In this document: piece after piece, positions 28,950-39,012 of the stretch | How positions within the stretch are numbered: the stretch's first letter is position 1 | Layout of the letters: every line of letters begins with the position of its first letter | Origin: Porticoccaceae bacterium | GTDB lineage: Bacteria; Pseudomonadota; Gammaproteobacteria; Pseudomonadales; Porticoccaceae | DNA: 62,878 nucleotides | NCBI GenBank assembly: GCA_029252555.1 | Contig: JAQXBF010000040.1 | Location: 1 to 62,878, forward strand | Direction: 5' to 3' | The notes under the pieces: model-generated | Told to the model about the DNA's origin: nothing | What the model saw: only the letters and a program-made list of their open reading frames with translations | Databases searched by the model: none | Position numbers and translations under genes: made by a program

Positions 28950-29977
28950 TGATTCGCGTAGCCATTAATGGCTATGGCCGCATAGGCCGTTCAGTATTGC
29001 GAGCCCTGTATGAATCTGGGGCTCGCGACTCTGTGCAAATAGTTGCGATCAATGAGCCCGCCGACAGCAAGACAATTGTCCATTTAACCAGATATGACTC
29101 TACCCATGGGCGATTTCCTGGAACAATTATTGAAAGTGAGCGGTCACTTACAATTAATGGTGACGATGTTCAAATTATCCATAATGAGCCACTAAACCAG
29201 CTGCCATGGCAAGATCTCGACATAGACGTGGTGCTGGAATGCAGTGGCACCTTTAGCGATAGAGAAACCGCAGAGCAGCATCTAGCCAGCGGTGCCAAGC
29301 GAGTGCTGTTTTCTCAGCCCGCCGAACCTACCGTCGATGCCACCATTGTTTATGGTATCAACCATCAAATACTGACCGGTGATGAAACCATTGTTTCTGC
29401 AGCCTCCTGTTCCACTAACTGTGTGGTGCCAGTGATCAAAGTATTAAATGATAAGTTTGGTATTGATGGGGGAGTGATTACCACCATCCACTCAGCCATG
29501 AACGACCAGCCTGTGATAGACGCCTACCACCACACCGACCTGCGCAAAACCCGCGCGGCCATGCAATCTATTATTCCCGTGGATACCGGTTTGGCACTGG
29601 GCATAGACCGCCTGCTGCCAGAACTGACCGGGCGTTTTCAAGCCCAGGCCATGCGCGTGCCCACGGTGAATGTGTCAGCCATTGATCTGTCGGTAATGCT
29701 CAACACCGACACTGATACCGCCGCTGTTAATGCTGCACTGGCAGAAGCCGCAGAAGGCTATCTCGCTGGCGTGTTGGGATATACCGAAGAGCCTCTGGCC
29801 TCCTGCGACTTTAACCACGACCCCCGCAGTGGCATTGTCGATGCCAGCCAGACCAGAGTCAGCCAGCAAAAATTAGTCAAAGTGTTAATTTGGTTTGATA
29901 ACGAATGGGGTTACGCCAATAGAATGCTCGACACCTTATTGAGCTGGTACCAATTACCGCCAGCCAACAACCCATAA
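28949..29977 (+). CDS. epd: Erythrose-4-phosphate dehydrogenase or GAPDH of Epd type
   Basis: GAPDH-family NAD enzyme of 342 residues with [19 protein letters not shown], catalytic C154 (ASCSTNC) and His181 ([10 protein letters not shown]). The latter, with [15 protein letters not shown], resembles Epd more than GapA, and the order tkt-epd-pgk-fba is the classical Epd setting. It would oxidise erythrose 4-phosphate for pyridoxal phosphate synthesis. As no other GAPDH is in the window, a glycolytic role cannot be excluded. Confidence 0.87.
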   Translation: MIRVAINGYGRIGRSVLRALYESGARDSVQIVAINEPADSKTIVHLTRYDSTHGRFPGTIIESERSLTINGDDVQIIHNEPLNQLPWQDLDIDVVLECSGTFSDRETAEQHLASGAKRVLFSQPAEPTVDATIVYGINHQILTGDETIVSAASCSTNCVVPVIKVLNDKFGIDGGVITTIHSAMNDQPVIDAYHHTDLRKTRAAMQSIIPVDTGLALGIDRLLPELTGRFQAQAMRVPTVNVSAIDLSVMLNTDTDTAAVNAALAEAAEGYLAGVLGYTEEPLASCDFNHDPRSGIVDASQTRVSQQKLVKVLIWFDNEWGYANRMLDTLLSWYQLPPANNP

Positions 29978-30001
29978 CAACAAGCACCCCAAAGGATTAC
30001 G

Positions 30002-31165
30002 ATGACCGTCACGTTAATGACCGATCTGGACCTAGCAGGCAAGCGAGTACTGATTCGCGAAGACCTCAATGTACCTATCAAAGAAGGTGTCGTTACCAGT
30101 GATGCCAGAATAAAAGCTGCCCTACCAACTATTAAGCACGCCCTAGCCGCTGAGGCGAAAGTCATTTTAATGTCCCACCTTGGCCGCCCCACCGAAGGCG
30201 AGTACAACCAAGACTTCAGCATGGCCCCAGTTGCCAAACATCTTGGGGGCCTATTAGGCCAGACCATCAGCGTAGAGCAAAGCTGGACCAACGGCCTAAC
30301 CCAAGCAAACGGTGAGCTCGTGCTACTGGAAAATGTGCGCTTTAATCCCGGCGAGAAAAAGAACGACGACACCCTCGCCAAAAGCTATGCCAAGCTATGC
30401 GATATTTTTGTTATGGACGCCTTCGGCACCGCCCACCGCTCCCAAGCCTCCACCCATGGTGTCGCCAAGTTCGCGCCGGTGGCCTGTGCAGGCCCGTTGC
30501 TTGCCAAAGAACTAGATGCCTTACAACAAGCCATCGCCAACCCAGCAGCACCAGTTGCTGCAATAGTAGGGGGCTCCAAAGTTTCCACCAAATTAACGGT
30601 ATTGGAAACCCTCGCCGAAAAAGTCGACCAGCTTATTGTTGGTGGTGGCATCGCCAATACCTTTTTGGCCGCAGCAGGAAAGCCGGTTGGCAAATCACTT
30701 TACGAGCCAGACCTAATCCCAGCTGCTCAGGCTCTGATGAAAAAGGTCAATATCCCACTGCCCACCGATGTGGTGGTAGGAAAAGAATTTTCAGAGACCG
30801 CTGAAGCCAGAACTATCTCAGCCGACGATGTAGCCGAAGACGATATGATTTTTGATATAGGCCCAGACTCCGCCAGAAATTTATCTGGCATAATCGCCTC
30901 CATGGGGACTATTATTTGGAATGGCCCAGTCGGTGTTTTTGAGTTTGACCAATTTGGCGAAGGCACCAAAGCAGTCTCATTAGCCATCGCCAAAAGTCCC
31001 GGCTTTTCCATCGCCGGAGGTGGAGATACATTAGCCGCCGTGGATAAATATGAAATTACCCAGCAGGTGTCCTATATTTCCACAGGGGGTGGCGCCTTTT
31101 TAGAATATGTCGAAGGCAAACAATTACCGGCTGTTGCCATGCTGGAACAACGGGCCAAAAGCTAA
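30002..31165 (+). CDS. pgk: Phosphoglycerate kinase
   Basis: Glycolytic and gluconeogenic kinase between 1,3-bisphosphoglycerate and 3-phosphoglycerate. The 387 residues contain the signature [38 protein letters not shown] and the C-terminal [12 protein letters not shown]. It is third in the tkt-epd-pgk-fba run, 24 bases after epd. Confidence 0.97.
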   Translation: MTVTLMTDLDLAGKRVLIREDLNVPIKEGVVTSDARIKAALPTIKHALAAEAKVILMSHLGRPTEGEYNQDFSMAPVAKHLGGLLGQTISVEQSWTNGLTQANGELVLLENVRFNPGEKKNDDTLAKSYAKLCDIFVMDAFGTAHRSQASTHGVAKFAPVACAGPLLAKELDALQQAIANPAAPVAAIVGGSKVSTKLTVLETLAEKVDQLIVGGGIANTFLAAAGKPVGKSLYEPDLIPAAQALMKKVNIPLPTDVVVGKEFSETAEARTISADDVAEDDMIFDIGPDSARNLSGIIASMGTIIWNGPVGVFEFDQFGEGTKAVSLAIAKSPGFSIAGGGDTLAAVDKYEITQQVSYISTGGGAFLEYVEGKQLPAVAMLEQRAKS

Positions 31166-31192
31166 AAATTGATCTAAGGGAAGGAAGAGACT

Positions 31193-32257
31193 ATGGCACT
31201 AATATCACTCAGACAGATGCTCGACCACGCAGCAGAATTTAATTACGGTGTACCCGCATTTAACGTCAACAATCTCGAACAGATGCGCGCCATTATGTTG
31301 GCCGCACAACAGAGCGATAGCCCAGTAATTGTTCAAGCCTCGGCCGGTGCCCGCAAATATGCCGGTGCTCCATTCCTGCGTCACCTTATAGAGGCCGCGG
31401 TAGAAGAGTGGCCAGATATTCCCGTCTGTGTGCACCAAGATCACGGCACCAGCCCAGCCATCTGCCAGCGGTCAATACAGCTCGGCTTCACCTCAGTGAT
31501 GATGGACGGCTCATTAATGGAAGACGGCAAAAGCCCCTCCAGCTACGAGTACAATGTAGATGTCACCAAACGCTCCGTAGATATGGCTCACGCCTGTGGT
31601 GTATCAGTAGAGGGCGAACTTGGTTGCCTCGGGTCATTAGAAACAGGGCAGGCCGGTGAAGAAGACGGTGTAGGGGCACAAGGCATTCTTACCCACGGCC
31701 AGATGCTAACCGACCCAGAAGAAGCCGCTGACTTTGTCTCCAAAACCCATGTCGACGCCCTGGCCATTGCCTGTGGCACCAGCCACGGCGCCTACAAATT
31801 TAGCCGCCCACCAACCGGTGACATACTTGCCATTGACCGTATCAAAAAAATCAATAAACGCATTCCCGGCACCCATTTGGTCATGCACGGCTCGTCATCT
31901 GTGCCCCAAGAATGGTTAGCCATCATCAACCAGTACGGCGGAGAAATTCCAGAGACCTACGGTGTGCCCGTAGAACAAATTTGTGAAGGTATAAAACACG
32001 GGGTGCGCAAAATTAATATAGACACCGACCTGCGCCTGGCATCAACCGGAGCAGTGCGCCGTTACCTGGCCGAAAACCCCGCTGCCTTTGACCCACGCTC
32101 CTACCTAAAAGAAACCATCACCGCCATGCAAGATATCGCCATGGCCCGCTATGAAGCCTTTGGCGCAGCGGGTAATGCTAGCAAAATGAAAGCGCTGAGT
32201 CTGGATGCAATGACAGGCCGATACGATAGCGGAGAGCTGGACCCTAAAATAAACTGA
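31193..32257 (+). CDS. fba: Class II fructose-bisphosphate aldolase
   Basis: Zinc-dependent aldolase of 354 residues. Metal and substrate motifs are visible: [30 protein letters not shown] and [13 protein letters not shown]. The subgroup with the [13 protein letters not shown] loop is the one called CbbA/Calvin type. It closes the operon 27 bases after pgk. An imperfect hairpin with six T follows at 32287. Confidence 0.95.
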   Translation: MALISLRQMLDHAAEFNYGVPAFNVNNLEQMRAIMLAAQQSDSPVIVQASAGARKYAGAPFLRHLIEAAVEEWPDIPVCVHQDHGTSPAICQRSIQLGFTSVMMDGSLMEDGKSPSSYEYNVDVTKRSVDMAHACGVSVEGELGCLGSLETGQAGEEDGVGAQGILTHGQMLTDPEEAADFVSKTHVDALAIACGTSHGAYKFSRPPTGDILAIDRIKKINKRIPGTHLVMHGSSSVPQEWLAIINQYGGEIPETYGVPVEQICEGIKHGVRKINIDTDLRLASTGAVRRYLAENPAAFDPRSYLKETITAMQDIAMARYEAFGAAGNASKMKALSLDAMTGRYDSGELDPKIN

Positions 32258-32286
32258 GCATGCAATAAACTAAAACGGAATATGAT

Positions 32287-32312
32287 AAGGGCTACGCAGC
32301 GGGGCCTTTTTT
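32287..32312 (+). terminator. Probable terminator after fba
   Basis: Imperfect hairpin AAGG-GCT-ACGC-AGC-(GGGG)-CCTT followed by a T-run, 29 bases after the fba stop. The bulge weakens it. Confidence 0.5.
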
Positions 32313-32606
32313 CGTCTCGGGCCTAAGATCACTCGTACCAAGTAAGGTTTTTAACTAAATGAATTTTGAATCATAATTAACATAGTAGGTCAGTTTTGGC
32401 TTTATATTAATTTAGAATAACAAAAGCAGCTCAATCTGTTTTGGTCTATGGTTACGTGGATGAAAGAGAAATTGGCTTAGTGAAATATGACGTGCCAGTT
32501 GCGCACACTAACTGATTGCAGGGCACTGCATTATATAGACATCGTTTTTAGGTCAACTTATCTCGAATTGATAGACTATTTAAGAGATTTAAAAAGAGCA
32601 TTACTT
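32313..32606. other. AT-rich non-genic stretch between fba and the wzz relic
   Basis: No intact gene is visible. One short frame around 32430-32508 reads like coding sequence (VYGYVDEREIGL, then VKYDVPVAHTN and a stop) without a start or family match, so it may be a further relic of a lost surface-polysaccharide locus. The frame that opens at 32487 runs into the wzz relic and is not a gene by itself. Confidence 0.4.
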
Positions 32607-33177
32607 ATGCGAAAGGATTTGCAGCCATGTAACCAATACTGGCAGCAGAAAGACTATGAAATTGATTTATGAGAGATGGCGGCTGTGCTTTGAAATGCAC
32701 GAAAAATAATACTCTCAATCACATTTACCATCGCTCTCCTCGCCGCCGCGTATTCCTTGGCCCTTCCTAATCAATATAAAGCTTCGGCTGTAATTGCTCC
32801 GGCTAAAAACTCCTAGTCATCATTGTCGTCCATGACTTTACAGCTTGGTGGGCTAGCGTCACTGGCAGGACTATCTCAGCCAACAGATGACTCCTCTGAG
32901 TCGAAGGAGGCAATTGAAATGACTCAATTAGCGGATATGAAAGAACTATTTTACGAAATCATAAAGGACCAAACTAAAAACAGAATGTTGGCTGAGGCAA
33001 GCCCCCAATATGCCTTTAACACTGTCAATAAAACCATGCTACCCGAGGAAAAGTCCAAACCTCTGCGTAGCCTGATATATTCTGGCTACTGTTTTAAGTT
33101 TTATGTTATCAACAGTTGTGGTGCTAGGTTTGCATTACTTGGGGTTACAGGTACGACCTATCAACTTTGATGACTAA
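32607..33177 (+). pseudogene. Degraded Wzz-type polysaccharide chain-length determinant
   Basis: In one frame from ATG 32607 it reads YEIDL-stop-EMAAVL-stop-NARKIILSITFTIALLAA, then PNQYKASAVIAPAKNS-stop, then LGGLASLAGL. This is the N-terminal cytoplasmic and first-helix pattern of Wzz. The C-terminal part has VNKTMLPEEKSKPLRSL, and a frameshift near 33080 restores the last helix (LATVLSFMLSTVVVLGL). In-frame stops lie at 32670 (TGA), 32691 (TGA) and 32814 (TAG). About 190 codons remain of roughly 300-350, so the coiled-coil middle has been deleted. Intact, it would set O-antigen or capsule length. Confidence 0.8.
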
Positions 33178-33299
33178 AAGCCATAGCCTTCTCAAGCTCC
33201 CTCCAAATTTCGACAAGGGCTTTACAATATAGCCTCCTCTTGGCAGACTCAGTCTCACGCTATTAACAGCCTCTAAAACTATTATAAGAGACTAGATTC

Positions 33300-33707
33300 A
33301 TGGATATTATCTATCCCATTTTTGCCCTTGTTTTGCTTACTTTTATGGTGGCCACTGCTGTTGGAATCTCTCGTTTACGCAGTTTGCGCCGCAAAGAGAT
33401 CAGTCCTAAATACTATGCCTTGATGACCGGAGATACACCTCCGGAATATGTGCAGAAACTGGGTCGTAATTTTTCTAATCTATTAGAAATGCCGGTTCTT
33501 TTTTATGTGCTGGGCGTTTTGGTTATCGCCCTGGGTATTAATGATGCAGCGCTGGTAAACCATGCTTGGCTGTATGTGGGGCTGCGGTTTGTCCATAGTG
33601 CTATTCATGTTACCTATAACAACTCTATCCACCGCTTGATTGTTTTCGTGTTGTCGGTAATGGCATTGCTGGCCATGTGGATTCAACTATTTCATTTGGT
33701 AGGCTAA
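33300..33707 (+). CDS. MAPEG-family membrane protein
   Basis: 135 residues with about four membrane helices. The segment VQKLGRNFSNLLEMPVLFYV and the later LRFVHSAIHVTYNN match the MAPEG family (membrane-associated eicosanoid and glutathione metabolism). Bacterial members are mostly uncharacterised and may handle glutathione or lipophilic electrophiles. The next gene starts 3 bases after its stop. Confidence 0.85.
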   Translation: MDIIYPIFALVLLTFMVATAVGISRLRSLRRKEISPKYYALMTGDTPPEYVQKLGRNFSNLLEMPVLFYVLGVLVIALGINDAALVNHAWLYVGLRFVHSAIHVTYNNSIHRLIVFVLSVMALLAMWIQLFHLVG

Positions 33708-33710
33708 GTT

Positions 33711-34103
33711 ATGAGTATCGATACAATGGCAGTATGGCACCAGGTGGCTAAAGACCGCGACGTTAAGGGGCTTTATGAATTGCTCCATGATGATGCGGTG
33801 TTTCATTCACCGGTGGTGCACACTCCACAGATTGGCAAGGCTATTGCGGGCAAGTATCTGAGCGCAGCGTTTGACGTTTTCTTTAATGACAGCTTTACTT
33901 ATGTCCGTGAGGTTCATGGTGACGGCCATGGAATGCTTGAGTTTGAGGTTGAAATTGACGGCGTTAAGGTGAATGGCGTGGATATGATTAGCTGGGACGA
34001 AGCGGGTTTGATCACAGATTTTAAAGTCATGATTAGGCCGCTTAAGGGCGTGAATATTATCCACCAGAATATGGGTGCTATGCTCCCAGCCCAATCGTCT
34101 TAG
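33711..34103 (+). CDS. SnoaL-like/NTF2-fold protein
   Basis: 130 residues with the cone-shaped NTF2 pattern: an N-terminal helix ending DVKGLYELLHDDAVFHSP, a central strand region (HGMLEFEVEIDGVKVNGVDMI) and ITDFKVMIRP near the end. Such proteins bind or isomerise small ligands. No catalytic residues can be assigned. It is probably co-transcribed with the MAPEG gene and the MBL gene 24 bases downstream. Confidence 0.82.
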   Translation: MSIDTMAVWHQVAKDRDVKGLYELLHDDAVFHSPVVHTPQIGKAIAGKYLSAAFDVFFNDSFTYVREVHGDGHGMLEFEVEIDGVKVNGVDMISWDEAGLITDFKVMIRPLKGVNIIHQNMGAMLPAQSS

Positions 34104-34127
34104 CGGGCGCTAAGGGGAGCTTTATCT

Positions 34128-35054
34128 ATGATGTTAAAAGTTGCGGTACTTGTGTTCTATGGGTGGCTGTCGGCGGCGGCTGCATCTGAAACTGCTGCGC
34201 CCTACCTCTATGTGCTGGGTGTGGCTCAGGATGCAGGTTACCCACAAGCAGGGTGCTATCAGGAACATTGCATGCCAGGTTGGGAGAACCCACTGCAGCG
34301 CCGTGGCGCTACTTCTATTGCGCTGGTTGACCCTGGTGCCAAGGCCAAATATCTATTTGAAGCCACTCCCAACCTGCCAGCGCAGCTCTATGCTTTGGAG
34401 GTGCAGGCGCCTTCTGCCCAGTATTCATTTGATGGGGTTTTTCTAACCCATGCCCATATGGGCCATTATGGGGGGCTGATGTTTTTAGGGCATGAGGCCA
34501 TGGGTGGCAAAAATATTCCTGTCTATGCCATGCCGCGCATGATAGATTATCTGAGCAGTAATGGTCCCTGGAGCCAGCTGGTTGATTATAAAAATATTGT
34601 GCTGCAGCCTTTGCACCACAATAAACCAGTTGCCTTGGGTGGTGTAACCATTACCCCATTGCTAGTTCCCCATCGAGATGAGTTCTCTGAAACTGTGGGC
34701 TATCTTATCGCCAGCGCCAATAAGTCTGCGCTGTTTATTCCCGATATTAATAAGTGGTCGGTGTGGGACACAGATCTCGCAGAAATTATTAAGACAGTAG
34801 ATTACGCGCTGCTAGACGCCACGTTCTTTGGCGACGGTGAATTGCCGGGGCGCGATATGTCTAAGGTGCCCCATCCGCTGGTCACTGAGACCATGAGCGC
34901 ATTAAGCGGGCTGGCTCCTGAGCAGCAAAACAAGGTGTGGTTTATTCATATGAACCACACTAACCCTCTGTTGGATGCCAACAGTAAAGAGTCCCAGCTG
35001 GTGCGGTCTGCTGGGTTTAATATTGCGGTAGAGGGCACCCGCCTGCCGCTGTGA
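34128..35054 (+). CDS. Periplasmic metallo-beta-lactamase-fold hydrolase, PqqB-like
   Basis: 308 residues with a signal peptide (about 1-19). Then comes a PqqB-like MBL fold: VLGVAQDAGYPQAGC, the metal motif THAHMGHYGG, VPHRDEF and LLDATFFGDGELPGRD, and FIHMNHTNPLL at the end. No other pqq genes are nearby, so PQQ synthesis is unlikely. The family also holds stand-alone hydrolases of unknown substrate. Confidence 0.85.
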   Translation: MMLKVAVLVFYGWLSAAAASETAAPYLYVLGVAQDAGYPQAGCYQEHCMPGWENPLQRRGATSIALVDPGAKAKYLFEATPNLPAQLYALEVQAPSAQYSFDGVFLTHAHMGHYGGLMFLGHEAMGGKNIPVYAMPRMIDYLSSNGPWSQLVDYKNIVLQPLHHNKPVALGGVTITPLLVPHRDEFSETVGYLIASANKSALFIPDINKWSVWDTDLAEIIKTVDYALLDATFFGDGELPGRDMSKVPHPLVTETMSALSGLAPEQQNKVWFIHMNHTNPLLDANSKESQLVRSAGFNIAVEGTRLPL

Positions 35055-35104
35055 TATTTGCCCGACACAAGGCCGGCACAACCCACTGTTAATTGAGTTA
35101 CCTG

Positions 35105-35656
35105 ATGCATATTCCTGTTAAGCCTTTACAAAAATACCCTTTCTGGCTGCGGCCTTTTTTCTGGAATCAGCGGCGTAAATACGGTGCGGTACTTGACCCG
35201 GGGTTGCTCTGGGGGCGGGCGCCAAAACTATTTGCCGGCGTGGCTATTTTGTATGGCGTTATTGATCGCAGGGGTTCGCCCCTCGACCCTGTTTTGCGTT
35301 CACTGATCACGGTGCGAGTGTCGCAAATTAACTGGTGCCATTTTTGCGTGGATATTAATTCTGCAACGCTGGCGGCTAGGGCTGGTTCTATGGCGAAGGT
35401 GTTAGAGCTTGAGCAATGGGCAGAGAGCAATCTGTTCCATGACAAGGAGCGGGTGGCTCTTGAGTATGCAGAGGCGGTGACCTATACAGACCGGCAGGTG
35501 AGCGAAGATCTAATGGCTCGGCTGAGGGTCTTTTTTGATGAAGAGGCGGTGGTGGAGTTGACGGGGTTGATTGCTTTTCAAAACCTTTCCAGTAAGTTTA
35601 ATGGGGCGCTGGATGTGCCGGCCCAGGGGTTTTGTCATATTCCCAACAAAAGGTAG
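35105..35656 (+). CDS. Carboxymuconolactone decarboxylase / AhpD-like protein
   Basis: 183 residues from ATG 35105 (a TTG four codons earlier is less likely). The all-helical AhpD core carries a CxxC pair in INWCHFCVDINSA, followed by EYAEAVTYTDRQVSEDL. AhpD-like proteins act in peroxide or electrophile removal with this Cys pair. Its place after MAPEG, SnoaL and MBL genes hints at a small detoxification group, which is inference only. Confidence 0.86.
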   Translation: MHIPVKPLQKYPFWLRPFFWNQRRKYGAVLDPGLLWGRAPKLFAGVAILYGVIDRRGSPLDPVLRSLITVRVSQINWCHFCVDINSATLAARAGSMAKVLELEQWAESNLFHDKERVALEYAEAVTYTDRQVSEDLMARLRVFFDEEAVVELTGLIAFQNLSSKFNGALDVPAQGFCHIPNKR

Positions 35657-35827
35657 TAGGCAATTTGAGCTGTTGAGCACTGGTCTGACAAACGGTTGGG
35701 TTTGTGGCTCATAAATAGTCTATGTTTATTGGAAGGCCTTTGACCTAACTTGTTTTTGACCTTAGCTTTTAGTCCTTGTTGTAGCCCATGTTTTAACCCG
35801 AATCTAATCACACTATGAGATTTCATC

Positions 35828-36379
35828 ATGGAAGATGACCAACCAGATGCTCGACCTACAGAAGCTCAGCCCGTAAAACCCAAAAAATGGTGGCAGTGGG
35901 TGTTGGTGTATCCGATCTTTATTATTGTCCTTATGGACGCGGTGCCTACCTTCAAAGAACTCTATGATTCCCATTCTCGAGATGTCGATTTTGGCACCTC
36001 CAAAATTGCCGAAATGCGCAATGAAATGTGGCGCAAAAACATGACCTGCGGCATGGCCCCTCTAGACCCTCTGATCAATGATTTTAATGTGGCCGTCGAT
36101 GCCACTATTTGTAAGTCTGGTGATGTTTTAATTAGAGTGACTACACCAACAAAAAAGCAGTTCTTTGAATGGGTGGCTATCGATACCATTTTTTCCTCTA
36201 TCACGCCAGATGTTGTTGGCGTTAATCTGTTTAGCAGTGCTATTGCGTCCGAGCTTGCGGCACAGAATTCAGGTGATCCAGAGGCTGAGATATTTGCCCA
36301 GTACTATGGCCCGGTGGTGCTGTGGCAAAACTGGATTAGTAACGCCTTGTTTGTACGGCGGGTCAATTACCCACAGTAG
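35828..36379 (+). CDS. Hypothetical protein with one N-terminal membrane helix
   Basis: I do not recognise the family. The 183 residues begin with an acidic and Pro-rich stretch, then a basic-aromatic anchor (KPKKWWQW) and one membrane helix (about 24-40). The rest looks soluble and would face the periplasm. Two Cys (MTCGM and TICKSG) could form a disulfide. Start ATG 35828 follows ACCCGAATC with no clear ribosome site. Confidence 0.6.
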   Translation: MEDDQPDARPTEAQPVKPKKWWQWVLVYPIFIIVLMDAVPTFKELYDSHSRDVDFGTSKIAEMRNEMWRKNMTCGMAPLDPLINDFNVAVDATICKSGDVLIRVTTPTKKQFFEWVAIDTIFSSITPDVVGVNLFSSAIASELAAQNSGDPEAEIFAQYYGPVVLWQNWISNALFVRRVNYPQ

Positions 36380-36480
36380 GGCTGTTTCGATGAAACCATA
36401 AATACCTTTATGGGCCAGATTGTAAACGTTACTCCGGCACCCTGTTATTGCTAATTGTTTTTGCTAAAGGAGAATTACTG

Positions 36481-36762
36481 ATGTCACACAATATTCGGTT
36501 TTTGATCCCTATGCTACTCACTATCTTGTTTCTAATGTCTAATAATTCACATGCTCAGCTAGACAAAACCAAGAGCAAAAATGCTAAGTTATTGGTGCCC
36601 TTGGTACCTGAGCCGGAGAATGAGTTGGCCACGCAATTGGACAGTACCTCGCCAGCGGCTAAGGTCGTGGCAGTGCAAGCTACTGTGTCATCGGAAACGC
36701 CAGCTATCGGAAAGGTACCAGAATACAAAAAGGCCAAAAAAGAGCAAACGAATTCTCGGTAA
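36481..36762 (+). CDS. Hypothetical secreted small protein
   Basis: From ATG 36481, preceded by AAAGGAGAA, it codes for 93 residues: a clear signal peptide (cleavage near SHA, about residue 25), then a Lys/Ala/Pro/Glu-rich low-complexity tail. The upstream in-frame start at 36448 lacks a ribosome site and would put a charged stretch before the signal peptide. No family recognised. Confidence 0.55.
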   Translation: MSHNIRFLIPMLLTILFLMSNNSHAQLDKTKSKNAKLLVPLVPEPENELATQLDSTSPAAKVVAVQATVSSETPAIGKVPEYKKAKKEQTNSR

Positions 36763-36801
36763 TAAATACATAAGCAATATCAGATAAACCTCCTGTAGGT
36801 T

Positions 36802-37146
36802 ATGCTGTGGCCACGTGTTAGCCCGCCACCATGTTTTATAAGGTTTTCCCCACCTGTGACTATTGAATACCAAAACCTGATTGACCCCAGTGTTAGCTGT
36901 TCAAGCTGTCGCGCCTGCTGCTGCAAGCTTGAGGTTTTATTGATCACCGACACGGGCGTGCCTAAAGAGCATATTAATACTGACCAATGGGGCACCGAGA
37001 CAATGGCGCGTATGGACGATGGTTGGTGCTCTGCGCTGAATCGCGACACCATGATGTGCACAATCTATGAGCTTCGCCCCTGGGTTTGTCGACAATTTGA
37101 GATGGGCTCTAACGAGTGTAAAACCGAGCGTCTGGAGGGCCTGTAA
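36802..37146 (+). CDS. YkgJ-family cysteine cluster protein
   Basis: 114 residues with the cluster CSSCRACCC at about 33-41, a further Cys in DGWCSALNRDTMMCTIY, and RPWVCRQFEMG with two more. This pattern is that of the YkgJ/UPF0153 metal-chelating family. Function unknown; iron or zinc binding is predicted. A GTG at 36856 is a possible alternative start that removes the first 18 residues, which carry no family features. Confidence 0.75.
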   Translation: MLWPRVSPPPCFIRFSPPVTIEYQNLIDPSVSCSSCRACCCKLEVLLITDTGVPKEHINTDQWGTETMARMDDGWCSALNRDTMMCTIYELRPWVCRQFEMGSNECKTERLEGL

Positions 37147-37244
37147 ACCCTGAGCTAGGCCGAAATATAGCCCTAAAATCGGTTTTTTACAGATTCAGAG
37201 CTATATTTAATAGATGCACATTTTATTTCTATTCTTCGGATTCT

Positions 37245-38435
37245 ATGCATAACGAACCCCAAACGACCATCACCACATTTTTAAAACTCGAGTCTGCGGG
37301 CGGCATTTTACTGATGCTGGCAGCGTTGTTGGCTATGGTTTGTGCCAATACATCTTTTTTGCAGCAATATTACAACCTGCTACTGTCTACTCCTGTTGAG
37401 GTGCGGGTTAGTGGGTTTGAAATCGCCAAGCCTTTATTGCTGTGGATCAATGACGGCCTAATGGCTACTTTCTTTTTGCTGGTTGGTTTGGAGCTAAAGC
37501 AAGAGTTATTAGAAGGGCAGTTAACTGACAGGCGAAATATTGTGCTGCCGGGTATTGGCGCTATTGGCGGCATGGCCTTCCCTGCATTGGTTTATCTCTA
37601 CTTTAATGCCGGCTCGGGAGTAACTCAGGGCTGGGCTATACCGGCGGCTACGGATATTGCTTTTGCCTTGGGTGTGCTGTCTTTGCTGGGCTCTCGAGTA
37701 CCTGTGTCACTGAAGATATTTCTTACCTCTCTGGCTATTTTCGATGATATTGGTGCCATCCTGATTATTGCGTTGTTCTACACCGCCAAGATTTCCTTTG
37801 TGGCAATAATTGTGGCGCTTAGCTGTGTGGCTTTATTGGCCATGTTGAACAGATTCGGAGTGATGTCCAAAAGCCCTTATATGCTACTTGGCATAATTAT
37901 GTGGGTCGCTCTTCTTAAGTCTAGTGTCCATGCGACCCTCGCTGGGGTGGCGTTGGCTATGTTTATTCCTTTGGGCGCACCGGCCAATAAGGACCATTCG
38001 CCATTGCGAACCATGGAGCGCGATCTGCATGCGGTGGTGGCCTTTTTGATTCTTCCGGTTTTTGCCTTTGGTAATGCGGGCATAAATTTATAGGGTATGG
38101 GCCTTGAGGAGGTAACGCACTCGGTGTCTATTGGTATTGCCCTGGGGCTATTTTTGGGCAAGCAGGTGGGTATCTTTGGTTGCTACTGGTTGGCGGTCAA
38201 ATTGGGCATGGCAAAACTCCCTTCGCAAATGAGTTGGTGGTACCTGTATGGTACGGCCGCCCTCTGTGGTATAGGTTTTATCATGAGCCTGTTTATTGGC
38301 TCTTTGGCCTTCGAGCAGACCGAGGTTCACAGTTTCTTTGATGAGCGATTGGGTATTATTATTGGTTCTCTCTTCTCAGGGGTTCTGGGCTATCTGATGT
38401 TGCGCAAGAGCCTGCCCCACCAAATCACTGTATAG
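37245..38435 (+). pseudogene. nhaA: Na+/H+ antiporter NhaA interrupted by one in-frame TAG
   Basis: Two open segments, 37245-38093 and 38097-38435, lie in one frame and together make a full-length NhaA (396 codons) with a single TAG at 38091-38093 (codon 283). The first part has the transport Asp137, Asp167 and Asp168 (AATDIAFALG, AIFDDIG). The second has the conserved Lys306 (GLFLGKQVG). TAG probably replaces CAG in NL-Q-GM. An ATG six bases after the TAG could restart translation, so a two-piece protein is possible, but loss of function is the simpler reading. Confidence 0.85.
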
Positions 38436-38468
38436 TGTCGCCAAACCGATAGGAATACTCAGTAAGCT

Positions 38469-38756
38469 ATGTCAGACCCACAACCTAATAACCCATTACA
38501 TGGCATTAAGCTTGAGCAGGTGATCACTCAACTGCAAGATCATTTTGGCTGGGATGGTCTGGCCGATCGTATCAATATCAATTGTTTTAAAAGTAACCCT
38601 TCGGTGACGTCTAGCCTTAAGTTTTTACGCAGAACCCTGTGGGCTAGAGAAAAGGTAGAGGCGCTGTATATCGATACTTTTAGTCAGCCTCAGCCGCCGA
38701 AAAATTCAATATTATCTTCAGATCCTTGGGCCAATAGACGCAACAAAAAAAGCTAA
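38469..38756 (+). CDS. VF530-family protein (DUF2132)
   Basis: 95 residues with the characteristic NNPLHGIKLEQVITQL, ININCFKSNPSVTSSLKFLR and WAREKVEALYI of the VF530 family, small proteins sometimes annotated as DNA-binding. The last 25 residues are a low-complexity tail. It follows nhaA after 33 bases. Confidence 0.88.
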   Translation: MSDPQPNNPLHGIKLEQVITQLQDHFGWDGLADRININCFKSNPSVTSSLKFLRRTLWAREKVEALYIDTFSQPQPPKNSILSSDPWANRRNKKS

Positions 38757-39012
38757 CATCACAAGCTTTTACAATCTGGTGTATCTTTAAGTAAATTTTT
38801 CTATCAGGCCTTTGGGTCGCCGTAGGCCTAAACCGTTACAGAACAACCCAATAGGCCGCAGAGATCGCTCTCTATTTTTTGGCCAAGGATCCAGAATGCA
38901 AATTATTTTAAGTCTCAGGGCTCTACTCTGATTTCGAGCAATGGTACTTTTTCGTGGGGGCCAACGTTAGGCAAATATCTTTAAATTGACTTAATAAAAG
39001 GAGCTATAAAAA

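Noticed and set aside
32487-32672. 61-residue frame as an independent gene
   Set aside because: It runs directly into the wzz relic in the same frame and ends at the first of its premature stops.
38793-38835. AGGCCT inverted repeat before the 39013 gene
   Set aside because: Six-base arms with a long loop are expected by chance; there is no other sign of a regulatory or mobile element.
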